Source: Anaerolineales bacterium
GTDB taxonomy: Bacteria > Chloroflexota > Anaerolineae > Anaerolineales > DRMV01
Assembly: GCA_015494815.1 (NCBI GenBank)
Contig: WGAK01000241.1
Location: forward strand, 1-17,576
Reading direction: 5' to 3'
Length of the DNA stretch: 17,576 nucleotides
Shown here in pieces: positions 1 through 5,795 of the stretch; within the stretch, counting starts at the first letter, position 1, and every line of letters starts with the position of its first letter. Below the pieces are notes generated by a model. That model worked only from the letters and a program-made list of their open reading frames with translations. It was not told the DNA's origin and made no database searches. Both the position numbers and the translations under genes were made by a program.

Positions 1-460
1 CGCCTTTGTACATCTCCTGATAGAGATGGCAGTAATACGGGCCGCTGGCATCAGGGCTTTCCCGCAACTGCGTCGCGAGGGGGCATTTCGTCCAGTGGCA
101 GGTGACTTCGTGCGCGCTGGCGGAAATCTCGATTTTGCCGTGAATCCCCAGCAGATTGTGTAGGAAATCAATGATGCGCGAAAGACTGCGGGCATCATTG
201 GGGTTGATGGATAAAAAGTCGGCGGTCTGGGCGGCGATTTCTTCGCCCAATTCATACTGCGATCGCAGTGCTCGCTGCATATCCAGACTGCCCTGCGTCA
301 CCACCACCCGCATCAGACGGGCAATCATCTCGGCGTGAATCTGGTTGGCAAGGTGGCGTTTCAGCGCTTCCGGCAAGGGGAGCCCGCGCGCCGTCCACCA
401 TTTGGCGATTTTCTTTTGAAGCGGATGTCTTTCAAAATAGGCGTAGAGAGTGAATTTCAC
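1..460 (-). CDS. Partial cysteine-containing protein, possibly of the L-2-amino-thiazoline-4-carboxylate hydrolase-like group
   Basis: An open frame of 153 codons reads leftward from a GTG at 460 and leaves the window without a stop, so the C-terminus is missing. A GGAG box lies 8 bases before the GTG, which supports this start. The protein begins MKFTLYAYFERHPLQKKIAK and is largely helical by composition. Near the edge come a C-x(4)-C-P motif (HEVTCHWTKCP) and a third cysteine in PYYCHLYQE. Such spaced cysteines close to the C-terminus resemble proteins annotated as L-2-amino-thiazoline-4-carboxylate hydrolase-like or DUF6125, but I recall this only loosely and assign no function. It is the last gene of the minus-strand unit headed by the TetR gene, 21 bases beyond the end of the ruined oxidase gene. 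Codon use is less GC-rich than in the nuo genes. Confidence 0.6.
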   Translation of the reverse strand, partial: MKFTLYAYFERHPLQKKIAKWWTARGLPLPEALKRHLANQIHAEMIARLMRVVVTQGSLDMQRALRSQYELGEEIAAQTADFLSINPNDARSLSRIIDFLHNLLGIHGKIEISASAHEVTCHWTKCPLATQLRESPDASGPYYCHLYQEMYKG

Positions 461-481
461 GGAAGTTTCTCCTTACCCCGG

Positions 482-815
482 CTACATCCTGTAACGCGCC
501 TTGCGGCGCGCGGGCCGGGTGTTTGTGTGATTCCGGCGCAATCGCGGGATGTTTTTGCGTTCGCGACGCGGGATGAGCATCCCGTACGCCTCCCCGAGGG
601 CGGCTTGTCCATCCCAGTCCCGCCCCGCGGCGATGCCGAGATTGACCGTCGAACGGTAGCGCGTGGCGAGAAGCGGCCTCGCCCAGGATGGCGGCGCGGT
701 GCGGACTTCGGCCGCGCTCGGCGTGAACGGTGCCCTCAACCCTCCATGGGTGCAGGCGGTACGCCGCGCTCAGTCCGGCGATTCCCGCCCCGATGACGAG
801 GACGCGCGGCTTCAC
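482..815 (-). pseudogene. Remnant of an FAD-dependent protoporphyrinogen oxidase/amine oxidase-like gene
   Basis: A GTG at 815 overlaps the stop of the TetR gene (GTGA overlap) and opens a perfect dinucleotide-binding start, KPRVLVIGAGIAGLSAAYRL (GxGxxG...A), at about 753-812. Homology then stops. Roughly 40-70 bases further on, in another frame, a segment reads RYRSTVNLGIAAGRDW and LGEAYGMLIPRRER, which resembles the middle of HemY/protoporphyrinogen oxidase proteins. Near 570 the frame shifts again and the matching text continues as SHKHPARAPQGAL, up to a stop at 482-484. The FAD-binding N-terminus is thus followed by a large internal deletion, at least one frameshift, and loss of the C-terminal third. 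An intact enzyme would need some 400-480 residues. The order TetR, oxidase, small cysteine protein looks like an operon in which the middle gene decayed. The family assignment comes from remembered motifs. Confidence 0.7.
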
Positions 816-1498
816 AGCGCCCCCATGCGTGCCAGCATGGCGCGGATTTCCGTCTCGAAGAAAGAATCCACAGTGCCAGGCTCTGCCACGGCGCTGAAAT
901 GCCCGTAGAGTTCCAACGAAACCAGGCCGTGGATATGCGCCCAACTTGCCAGCGCAAAATAAATCACGGCGGGGTCGCCCCGGTAGCCGAATTTATTCAC
1001 CCAGGCGCGAATCATCTCCGGCTCGCTGGTGAACGCGCCGCTCGTCTTCACCACACCGGCCCGCCAGGCGGCATCCAGCACGTCAATCAAGACGGCCATG
1101 GCACCCTCGGCTGCCGGGCCGATGATTTCCATCGGGGGGCAGTAATTGGGGATGGGGGTGCCGAAAATCAAATTGTACTCTTCGGGATGCGTCAGCGCCC
1201 AGGCGCGATATGCCCGCGCCGCGGCCAAAATGCGCCCAACATGGGAAGTTTCGTCCACGGCCTGGGAAGCACGCATGGCATCCCGCAACGAGTTGTAAGC
1301 ATCCACAATCAGCGCGGTGACCAGCGCGTCGCGGTTGGGGAAATAGTGATAGATGGCCGGGGCGGTGATACCCAACTCGCGGGCGATGGCGCGCAGCGAG
1401 AGCGCTGCTGCTCCTTTCTGGGCGATTTGCTTGCGGGCCGTCTCTTTGATGGCCGTTTCCAGATTGGGGTGTTGTTCAGACTGTTTGGGACGAGCCAT
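812..1498 (-). CDS. TetR/AcrR-family transcriptional repressor with WHG-type C-terminal domain
   Basis: The 228-residue protein starts at an ATG at 1498, with AAGGA about 8 bases upstream. Residues 14-60 form the TetR helix-turn-helix: the turn ELGITAPAIYHYFPNRDAL is the classic recognition segment ending in the Y-x-F/H-F motif. The C-terminal half contains WAHIHGLVSLELYGHF (about 186-201), typical of the TetR_C_33 (WHG) ligand-binding domain. Such proteins are dimeric repressors released by a small ligand, which cannot be deduced here. A palindrome over its own promoter (1513-1540) suggests autorepression. The stop codon overlaps the GTG of the decayed FAD oxidase gene, so the pair was once translationally coupled and the original target probably included that gene. 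Codon use is less GC-rich than in the genes to the right. Confidence 0.93.
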   Translation of the reverse strand: MARPKQSEQHPNLETAIKETARKQIAQKGAAALSLRAIARELGITAPAIYHYFPNRDALVTALIVDAYNSLRDAMRASQAVDETSHVGRILAAARAYRAWALTHPEEYNLIFGTPIPNYCPPMEIIGPAAEGAMAVLIDVLDAAWRAGVVKTSGAFTSEPEMIRAWVNKFGYRGDPAVIYFALASWAHIHGLVSLELYGHFSAVAEPGTVDSFFETEIRAMLARMGAL

Positions 1499-1512
1499 AG
1501 CCGCTTCCTTAA

Positions 1513-1540
1513 CTAAACGGCGTAAGTTTACACTGTTTAG
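1513..1540. promoter_or_regulatory. Probable TetR operator: 28-bp imperfect palindrome
   Basis: The two 14-base halves, CTAAACGGCGTAAG and (on the other strand) CTAAACAGTGTAAA, agree at 11 of 14 positions, with perfect outer CTAAAC/GTTTAG arms. The palindrome covers the -10 element and start region of the TetR gene and lies 15 bases before its ATG. Size, symmetry and position are typical of TetR-family operators. That this protein binds it is inferred from adjacency. Confidence 0.75.
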
Positions 1541-1553
1541 CCGGAGGTGTCAA
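1525..1553 (-). promoter_or_regulatory. Sigma70-type promoter of the TetR gene
   Basis: Read on the minus strand, TTGACA (1548-1553, perfect -35) and TAAACT (1525-1530, -10) are separated by exactly 17 bases. The -10 lies inside the 28-bp palindrome, so an occupied operator would block RNA polymerase. This is the most consensus-like -35/-10 pair in the window; the plus-strand promoters instead look like extended -10 types. Confidence 0.75.
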
Positions 1554-1763
1554 GAACATCGGGCAAGAGAGGCCGCAGCACAAGGTGAGGGTCGTGCTGT
1601 GGCAAAAAGCGGTGGAGCCGCTTGTGGGCCGCGAACGCGGTCAGGCGCACCGAGCGCACCCGCAGGATGGCCGCCAGGATTTCCGTTGCTTGACGGCCCG
1701 CCCGTTCGGCGTCAACAGATGGCGGGTGAGCCCGCGCGTTGAGATGCCTTTATACTTAAGCAC
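1537..1763 (-). pseudogene. Short unrecognised reading frame with an apparent frameshift
   Basis: On the minus strand a strong AAGGAGG box precedes a GTG at 1763 by 5 bases. It opens MLKYKGISTRGLTRHLL, which soon runs into an implausible Cys/Trp/Pro-rich tail and a stop near 1641. A one-base phase change near codon 25 (about 1690) gives a much more protein-like continuation, EILAAILRVRSVRLTAFAAH followed by KRLHRFLPQHDPHLVLRPLL, ending at TAA 1537-1539. The composite would be about 75 residues, basic and probably helical; I recognise no family. Its end overlaps the -35 of the TetR promoter. It may be a pseudogene, a sequencing error or chance. The rest of the 364-base gap between the TetR and cutA starts (1764-1862) shows only a weak 6-bp hairpin (GAGATG/CGTCTC, about 1785-1799). 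Confidence 0.35.
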
Positions 1764-1862
1764 GGGGAACCTCCTTAATTGGGAGATGCGGCGTCTCTTA
1801 AAAATCGGCCGCCCGGAGGTTTCCCCTTTGTCCCAACTCGTGTCCGAACATAGGAGGCCGCC

Positions 1863-2207
1863 ATGGCGACGGATTTCATCCAGGTGCTGACCACGGTAGA
1901 CGACGAGGCGCGGGCCCACGACCTGGCGCGGGCCGCGGTGGAAGCCCGTTTGGCCGCGTGCGGGCAGGTGTTGGGCCCCATGCGCAGCGTTTATTGGTGG
2001 CAGGGGCAGGTCGAAACCGCAACCGAGTGGCTGGTGCTGCTCAAGAGCCGTCGCGATTTGTACCCCGACCTGGAGGCCCTGTTGCGCCGCGAGCATCCTT
2101 ATGACACGCCCGAGATTCTGGCCGTGCCCATCGAGGCCGGGCTGGACGCCTATTTGACCTGGATGCAACGCACCTTGCGCCCCCGCTCGAGCCCGCGGCC
2201 GTTGTAG
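1863..2207 (+). CDS. cutA: Divalent-cation tolerance protein CutA
   Basis: The 114-residue protein is normal in length for CutA, a small trimeric cytoplasmic protein with a PII-like ferredoxin fold linked to copper and other metal tolerance; its precise role is unsettled in most bacteria. Family signatures run along the sequence: the early VLTTVDDEARAHDLARA strand-helix, LAACGQVLGPMRSVYWWQG (about 30-48), EWLVLLKSRRDLYPDLE, and the hallmark HPYDTPEILAVPI (78-90). The short tail RPRSSPRPL is not conserved. A strong AGGAGG box 6 bases before the ATG fixes the start. No clear promoter was found just upstream, and the gene is followed by a separate -10 element for the next gene. Confidence 0.95.
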   Translation: MATDFIQVLTTVDDEARAHDLARAAVEARLAACGQVLGPMRSVYWWQGQVETATEWLVLLKSRRDLYPDLEALLRREHPYDTPEILAVPIEAGLDAYLTWMQRTLRPRSSPRPL

Positions 2208-2217
2208 CCCGCGTGAG

Positions 2218-2226
2218 TGGTATACT
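2218..2226 (+). promoter_or_regulatory. Extended -10 promoter element before the LolA-like gene
   Basis: TGG followed by TATACT (-10 at 2221-2226) has the TGn extension that lets RNA polymerase work without a good -35, and none is visible at the usual spacing. The same TGG-TAtAaT shape recurs at 3174, 12642 and 17371. Initiation here would give a leader of about 80 bases carrying the hairpin at 2246-2272. Confidence 0.5.
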
Positions 2227-2245
2227 TCCTCTGGCTTCGCCCCCT

Positions 2246-2272
2246 CCGGCCGACGCCGCGCGCGTCGGCCGG
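2246..2272 (+). other. Perfect 10-bp hairpin in the leader of the LolA-like gene
   Basis: CCGGCCGACG (2246-2255) pairs perfectly with CGTCGGCCGG (2263-2272) around a 7-base loop CCGCGCG. No T-run follows, so it is not a standard intrinsic terminator for cutA. It lies between the proposed -10 at 2221 and the ribosome-binding site at about 2302, and could stabilise the mRNA 5' end. Confidence 0.55.
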
Positions 2273-2313
2273 GGCGCGTGGGCGCGGCGGCAATTCAGCC
2301 CAGGAGGGGCAAC

Positions 2314-3078
2314 ATGATGAACAGGGCGTTTTGGACGCGCGGTCGGCTGGCCGCGGCGTTGGTGGTTGTGCTGACACTGGCCGGTGGCCTGGGATGGTAC
2401 CTGGTGGCCGGTCGTGGCCCGGCCGCGGCCGAGCGGACCGTGCTGGAACGGATGCTGGACGGCTGGACCCGTTGGAACTCGGTGGCCGGTGAGGCCGTGG
2501 TGCTCTTCATTGACGAAACCGGCCAGCAGCAAGGTTTTCGTGAGCGTTTCATCGTCCAAAAGCCCTTCATGGCCCGTTTCGAGGTCCTGGACTACGACGG
2601 CGAGGTGGTGCAGGGTGTGTGGATGACCGACGGGGTGACCACCTATTTCTTCCGCCCCGGCCAGGGGTACCAGGAGGACGACTTGCCCCAACACCTGGAC
2701 GAAAAAGAAGAGCGGTTGCCCCGCACCTGGCGCGCCCTGCCGCGCGGCCAGGAGGTGCAGCACCCCTTCCAGGCCGCGATTCCCTCGCCCGTGGCCCAAT
2801 TCGTCTTCCCCCTGCAATTCGTGCGCAAAGACGCGCAGGTGCACTATCGCCTGGAAGAAGAGACCGCCCTGTTGGACCGCCCGGTGTGGATTCTGACTAT
2901 CGTGGACGGCGACATCGAGGAACGTTTGTGGGTGGACCAGCAAACCGGGGTGGTGCTGCGCTATGTGCAGTTGGTGAAGGGCCAGCCGCGGGTGCGGTAT
3001 GAGGTGCTGCTGTTCGTGGTGGATGAGCCGTGGGACCCGGTGTGGTTCGCACCTAAAGAAGGGCAAAGTGTCGAGTAG
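2314..3078 (+). CDS. Membrane-anchored LolA/RseB-like lipoprotein-carrier-fold protein
   Basis: The start at ATG 2314 follows an AGGAGG box by about 7 bases (a second ATG follows directly at 2317), giving 254 residues. An N-terminal hydrophobic segment (RLAAALVVVLTLAGGLGWYL, about 11-30) without a lipobox cysteine is probably an uncleaved anchor or signal. After a short helix (VLERMLDGWTRW) comes a repeating beta pattern: GEAVVLFID, RERFIVQKPFMARFEVLDYD, QGVWMTDGVTTYFFRP, RPVWILTIVDGDIEERLWVD and TGVVLRYVQLVKG. This is the half-barrel layout of LolA-like and RseB-like domains, which bind acyl chains or sense envelope lipids. Homology is by fold pattern, so the ligand is unknown. It would act on the outer face of the membrane. 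The gene has its own likely promoter and is followed by the nuo promoter region. Confidence 0.7.
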   Translation: MMNRAFWTRGRLAAALVVVLTLAGGLGWYLVAGRGPAAAERTVLERMLDGWTRWNSVAGEAVVLFIDETGQQQGFRERFIVQKPFMARFEVLDYDGEVVQGVWMTDGVTTYFFRPGQGYQEDDLPQHLDEKEERLPRTWRALPRGQEVQHPFQAAIPSPVAQFVFPLQFVRKDAQVHYRLEEETALLDRPVWILTIVDGDIEERLWVDQQTGVVLRYVQLVKGQPRVRYEVLLFVVDEPWDPVWFAPKEGQSVE

Positions 3079-3173
3079 CCAAACGCGTGTTGCGGTGTTG
3101 TCATATATGGTTTTGGACATAGGTGATATTTGGCATTCATGCCGGTTTAACACTGGGCTGGAGCGCGCGTCCG

Positions 3174-3182
3174 TGGTAAAAT
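3174..3182 (+). promoter_or_regulatory. Probable nuo operon promoter (extended -10)
   Basis: TGG-TAAAAT (-10 at 3177-3182) lies 48 bases before the nuoA ATG, giving a leader of about 40 bases. No good -35 is visible at 17-18 bases. The 152-base gap after the LolA-like gene has an AT-richer patch (about 3100-3150) that includes a small inverted repeat, GGCAT-TC-ATGCC (3132-3143), placed where an activator or repressor could sit. No regulator can be named. Confidence 0.5.
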
Positions 3183-3230
3183 GCGGAGCGTTCGCGAGCC
3201 CGCAACATCGTTGAAGCCAGGAGCAAGGCT

Positions 3231-3590
3231 ATGGATTCGACCTGGGTGTTTATTGGCGTGTTTTTCGCGTTGGCGCCGTTGCTGGCGGCCGCGCCTATCG
3301 TCATCGGGCATTACCTGGGCCCGAGCAAGCCCAATCCCATCAAAAACGATGTGTATGAATGCGGTTTGAAGACCGTGGGCGACGCCTGGGTGCGCTTCAA
3401 GGTGCAATATTACCTGTTCGCCCTGGTCTTTTTGATTTTCGATGTGGAGTTGGTCTTCCTGTACCCCTGGGCCGTGGCCTATGACATGTTGCCTACCTTC
3501 GCGGTGCTGGAGGGCCTGCTCTTCATTGTCATGTTGTTGGCCGCGCTGGTGTACGCGTGGAAGCGTGAGGCGCTGGATTGGTACGATTAG
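3231..3590 (+). CDS. nuoA: NADH-quinone oxidoreductase subunit A (NuoA, ND3-like)
   Basis: At 119 residues this is a normal-length NuoA, the small three-helix membrane subunit at the junction of the two arms of complex I near the quinone site. The diagnostic cytoplasmic loop and second helix are present: YECGLKTVGDAWVRFKV (42-58), then YYLFALVFLIFDVELVFLYP, with the conserved FDxE (70-73) and YPWA. Helices lie at about 6-27, 60-80 and 87-108. An AGGAG box (3219-3223) precedes the ATG by 7 bases. It is the first gene of the operon. Normally nuoB, C and D follow; here a strong hairpin and then nuoH come next, so NuoA must assemble with a peripheral arm encoded elsewhere. Confidence 0.96.
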   Translation: MDSTWVFIGVFFALAPLLAAAPIVIGHYLGPSKPNPIKNDVYECGLKTVGDAWVRFKVQYYLFALVFLIFDVELVFLYPWAVAYDMLPTFAVLEGLLFIVMLLAALVYAWKREALDWYD

Positions 3591-3620
3591 GACGGATGGC
3601 GATGGCATCCGTCCTATTTT
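3588..3620 (+). terminator. Intrinsic-terminator-like hairpin between nuoA and nuoH
   Basis: TAGGACGGATG (3588-3598, including the last bases of the nuoA stop) pairs perfectly over 11 bp with CATCCGTCCTA (3606-3616) around a 7-base loop, and TTTT follows (3617-3620). The T-run is short, so termination may be partial. Position suggests an attenuator that limits downstream transcription, an mRNA-processing or stability element, or the relic of a transcript end. No clear new promoter is visible in the 24 bases before nuoH. Confidence 0.65.
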
Positions 3621-3643
3621 GTGGACGCCCGGAGGAAGGGTAA

Positions 3644-4864
3644 ATGGCCTTTCTGCAAGATCCTACCCTCATCGTCGAATGGCTGCGTCAACTGTTGCTG
3701 GGCTGGGGCCTCTCGCCGGCGTTGACCAGCCTGGCGCTGTATGTGTTGGGCGCGCTGGCCCTGGCCACGGGCCCTTTGCTGTGGGTGATTTTCCTCATCT
3801 GGTTCGAGCGCAAGGCGGTGGCGCGCATTCAAGACCGCCTGGGGCCCAACCGGGTGGGCAAGTATGGCCTGCTGCAACCGTTCGCGGATGTGCTCAAGTT
3901 GCTGACCAAAGAGGACATCATCCCGGCCAAGGCCGACAAGTTTCTATACTGGATGGCCCCCATTTTGTCGCTGGCCGGGGTGCTGCTGCTGTGGCCCGCG
4001 GTGCCGTTGGGTAAGGGCATCGGCGGCAATGTGAATGTGGCGGTGCTGTACCTGGTGGCCGTGGGCACGCTGAGCACCTTCGCCATTCTGGTGGCCGGTT
4101 GGTCGGCCAACAACAAATACGCGCTGCTGGGCGCGTTCCGCACGGTGGCCCAGATGATTTCCTACGAGGTGCCCATCGTGCTGGCGCTGCTGGTGCCCGT
4201 GCTGTTGGCCCGCAGCATGAATTTGCAAGCCATCGTGGCCGCGCAGGATGTGTGGTTCGTGGTCGCGGCGCCTCTGCCGGCCCTGATTTTCTTCGTCGCC
4301 AGCATCGCCGAGGTGGGCCGCACGCCCTTCGACTTGCTCGAGGCCGAGTCGGAAATCATCGCCGGTTTCCACATCGAATACTCGGGCATGAAGTTCGCCA
4401 TGTTCTTCGCGGGCGAGTTTCTGCACGCCTTCACCGTGGGCGTGTTGGGCGCGGTGCTGTTCTTCGGCGGCTGGCGCGGGCCCGGCGCGGAGGCGTACCC
4501 CATCCTGGGCCTGTTTTATTTGTGGCTCAAGGCCTTCCTCCTCTACTTCGTCATCGTGTGGGTGCGGGGTACCTTCCCGCGCGTGCGCATTGACCATTTG
4601 CTGGACTTCACCTGGAAGTTCCTCACGCCGCTGGCCCTGGTGGTGCTGATGGCCACCGCGGTGCTCGACAAGGCCCTGGTGCGCGCGGGGGCCTGGCCGC
4701 GCGCGCTGGGGCTGCTGGTGGTCAACGCCGTGATTTGGCTGCTGGCCCAGCGCTGGCTGCGCAAGGTGGAAAAGCGCCTGGAGCCGCCGATGGTGGCCCA
4801 ACCTGGGCAATACCCTGTGGCCCGCTACACGCCCCCTGAGCCGCAAGCCGCGGAAGGGGACTGA
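3644..4864 (+). CDS. nuoH: NADH-quinone oxidoreductase subunit H (NuoH, ND1-like)
   Basis: NuoH forms the base of the quinone-binding chamber and couples quinone reduction to the membrane arm of complex I. The 406-residue protein has the family signatures: FERKAVARIQDRLGPNRVGK (54-73), LLQPFADVLKLLTKEDIIP (76-94), and the acidic loop beginning EVGRTPFDLLEAESEIIAGF at 223, which runs on through HIEYSGMKFAMFF. It is about 60-80 residues longer than the usual ~325-345, with a C-terminal hydrophobic segment plus a soluble Pro/Glu-rich tail (VEKRLEPPMVAQPGQYPVAR onward). A GGAGGAAGG box before ATG 3644 supports the start. Normally nuoI lies between nuoH and nuoJ; here nuoJ follows directly after 24 bases. 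Confidence 0.97.
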   Translation: MAFLQDPTLIVEWLRQLLLGWGLSPALTSLALYVLGALALATGPLLWVIFLIWFERKAVARIQDRLGPNRVGKYGLLQPFADVLKLLTKEDIIPAKADKFLYWMAPILSLAGVLLLWPAVPLGKGIGGNVNVAVLYLVAVGTLSTFAILVAGWSANNKYALLGAFRTVAQMISYEVPIVLALLVPVLLARSMNLQAIVAAQDVWFVVAAPLPALIFFVASIAEVGRTPFDLLEAESEIIAGFHIEYSGMKFAMFFAGEFLHAFTVGVLGAVLFFGGWRGPGAEAYPILGLFYLWLKAFLLYFVIVWVRGTFPRVRIDHLLDFTWKFLTPLALVVLMATAVLDKALVRAGAWPRALGLLVVNAVIWLLAQRWLRKVEKRLEPPMVAQPGQYPVARYTPPEPQAAEGD

Positions 4865-4888
4865 TGAGGCTGTGAAGGAGATACGCGC

Positions 4889-5419
4889 ATGGTGACGACC
4901 TTCGTCTTCCTCCTGACCGCGGTGGTGATGTTGGTGGCTGCCCTCATCGCGGTGCTCAAGGACAATCTGGTGCACGCGGCGATGGGCCTGGTGGTCACGC
5001 TGTTTGGCACGGCCGTGCTCTTCGTGCTGATGGAAGCCTACTTTTTGGCCGTGGCGCAGGTGGTCATCTATGTGGGCGCCATTGCCATCCTCATCGTGTT
5101 CTCCATCATGCTGACCCGGCGGGTGGGCGCAGCGTGGGGCGCGCAGACCAACCCCACCTGGCCTTTCGCGCTGCTGGTGGCGGGGCTGCTCACGGTGCTG
5201 GTGACGCGCATGGTGCGCGCCTGGGCGCCCGACCAGGTGCTGCCCGCGGCCGCGGCGGTGCCCGCGGACATCACCGCCCGCCTGGGCGCCGCGCTGGTAG
5301 ACCCCAACGGCTATGTGGTGCCTTTTGAGGTGGCCTCGGTGCTGCTGCTGGCCGCGCTCATCGGCGCGGTGTATGTGGCCTGGGGCGGGCGCAAAGCCGA
5401 GAAGGAAACGCACAAGTAG
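4889..5419 (+). CDS. nuoJ: NADH-quinone oxidoreductase subunit J (NuoJ, ND6-like)
   Basis: The 176-residue, five-helix membrane protein matches NuoJ, whose third helix contains the pi-bulge that switches during complex I turnover. The core reads NLVHAAMGLVVTLFGTAVLF then LMEAYFLAVAQVVIYVGAIA (about 30-71), with the conserved AxxQVxxYVGAIxxLxxFxxML pattern continuing into FSIMLTRR. A long hydrophilic loop rich in Ala/Pro (about 113-142) precedes the last helix (VPFEVASVLLLAALIGAVYV). AAGGAG lies 8 bases upstream of the ATG. It sits between nuoH and nuoK (gaps 24 and 15 bases) and is cotranscribed. Confidence 0.96.
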   Translation: MVTTFVFLLTAVVMLVAALIAVLKDNLVHAAMGLVVTLFGTAVLFVLMEAYFLAVAQVVIYVGAIAILIVFSIMLTRRVGAAWGAQTNPTWPFALLVAGLLTVLVTRMVRAWAPDQVLPAAAAVPADITARLGAALVDPNGYVVPFEVASVLLLAALIGAVYVAWGGRKAEKETHK

Positions 5420-5434
5420 GCCTGGGAGGTCGGC

Positions 5435-5743
5435 ATGATTCCTCTGTCCTGGTATCTCGTCGTGGCCGCGCTGCTGTTCGGCATTGGCGTGTATGGCGTG
5501 CTGGCCCGGAAGAACGCGGTGGCCATTCTCATCGGCCTGGAGTTGATGTTCAACGCGGTGCTGGTGAATGTGCTGGCCTTTTGGCGCTATCTGCAGCCCG
5601 GTGAGACCGCGGGCCTGGTGTTCGCAGTGGTCATCTTCGCCGTGGCCGCGGCCGAGGTCGCGGTGGGGCTGGCTCTGTTCATCGCGGTGTACCGCAAGTT
5701 CGGTTCGTCGGATGTGGACGACATCAACTTGCTGAAGTGGTGA
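5435..5743 (+). CDS. nuoK: NADH-quinone oxidoreductase subunit K (NuoK, ND4L-like)
   Basis: This 102-residue three-helix protein has the normal NuoK length and carries the two buried glutamates of the family: E36 in AILIGLELMFNAVLVN and E74 in AAAEVAVGLALFIAVYR. Both belong to the central proton path through the membrane arm of complex I. The start ATG 5435 has a GGGAGGT box 5 bases upstream. It follows nuoJ by 15 bases and precedes nuoL by 52 bases. Nothing in the protein is unusual. Confidence 0.97.
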   Translation: MIPLSWYLVVAALLFGIGVYGVLARKNAVAILIGLELMFNAVLVNVLAFWRYLQPGETAGLVFAVVIFAVAAAEVAVGLALFIAVYRKFGSSDVDDINLLKW

Positions 5744-5795
5744 CCGCCAACGCGGTTCGCTCGTCAACCGCTCATTGTCGCTTCGAGGAACGCCT

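Noticed and set aside
1600..1650. Small inverted repeats such as AGCGG-TGGAG-CCGCT and CCGCG-AA-CGCGG
   Set aside because: They are 5-bp stems of the kind expected by chance at this GC content, with no T-run or promoter relationship.
1585..1890. Plus-strand open frame of 101 codons ending inside cutA
   Set aside because: It has no ribosome-binding site, its composition is not protein-like, and it overlaps the well-supported cutA start. The minus strand of this stretch has better coding signs.
3098..3129. TTGTCA (3098-3103) as the -35 of a second nuo promoter
   Set aside because: No acceptable -10 occurs at 16-18 bases (the sequence there is AGGTGA). The TGG-TAAAAT at 3174 is better placed.
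2041..3153. Minus-strand open frame of 370 codons across cutA and the LolA-like gene
   Set aside because: It is His/Gln/Pro/Arg-rich antisense text over two plus-strand genes with good starts and recognisable folds.
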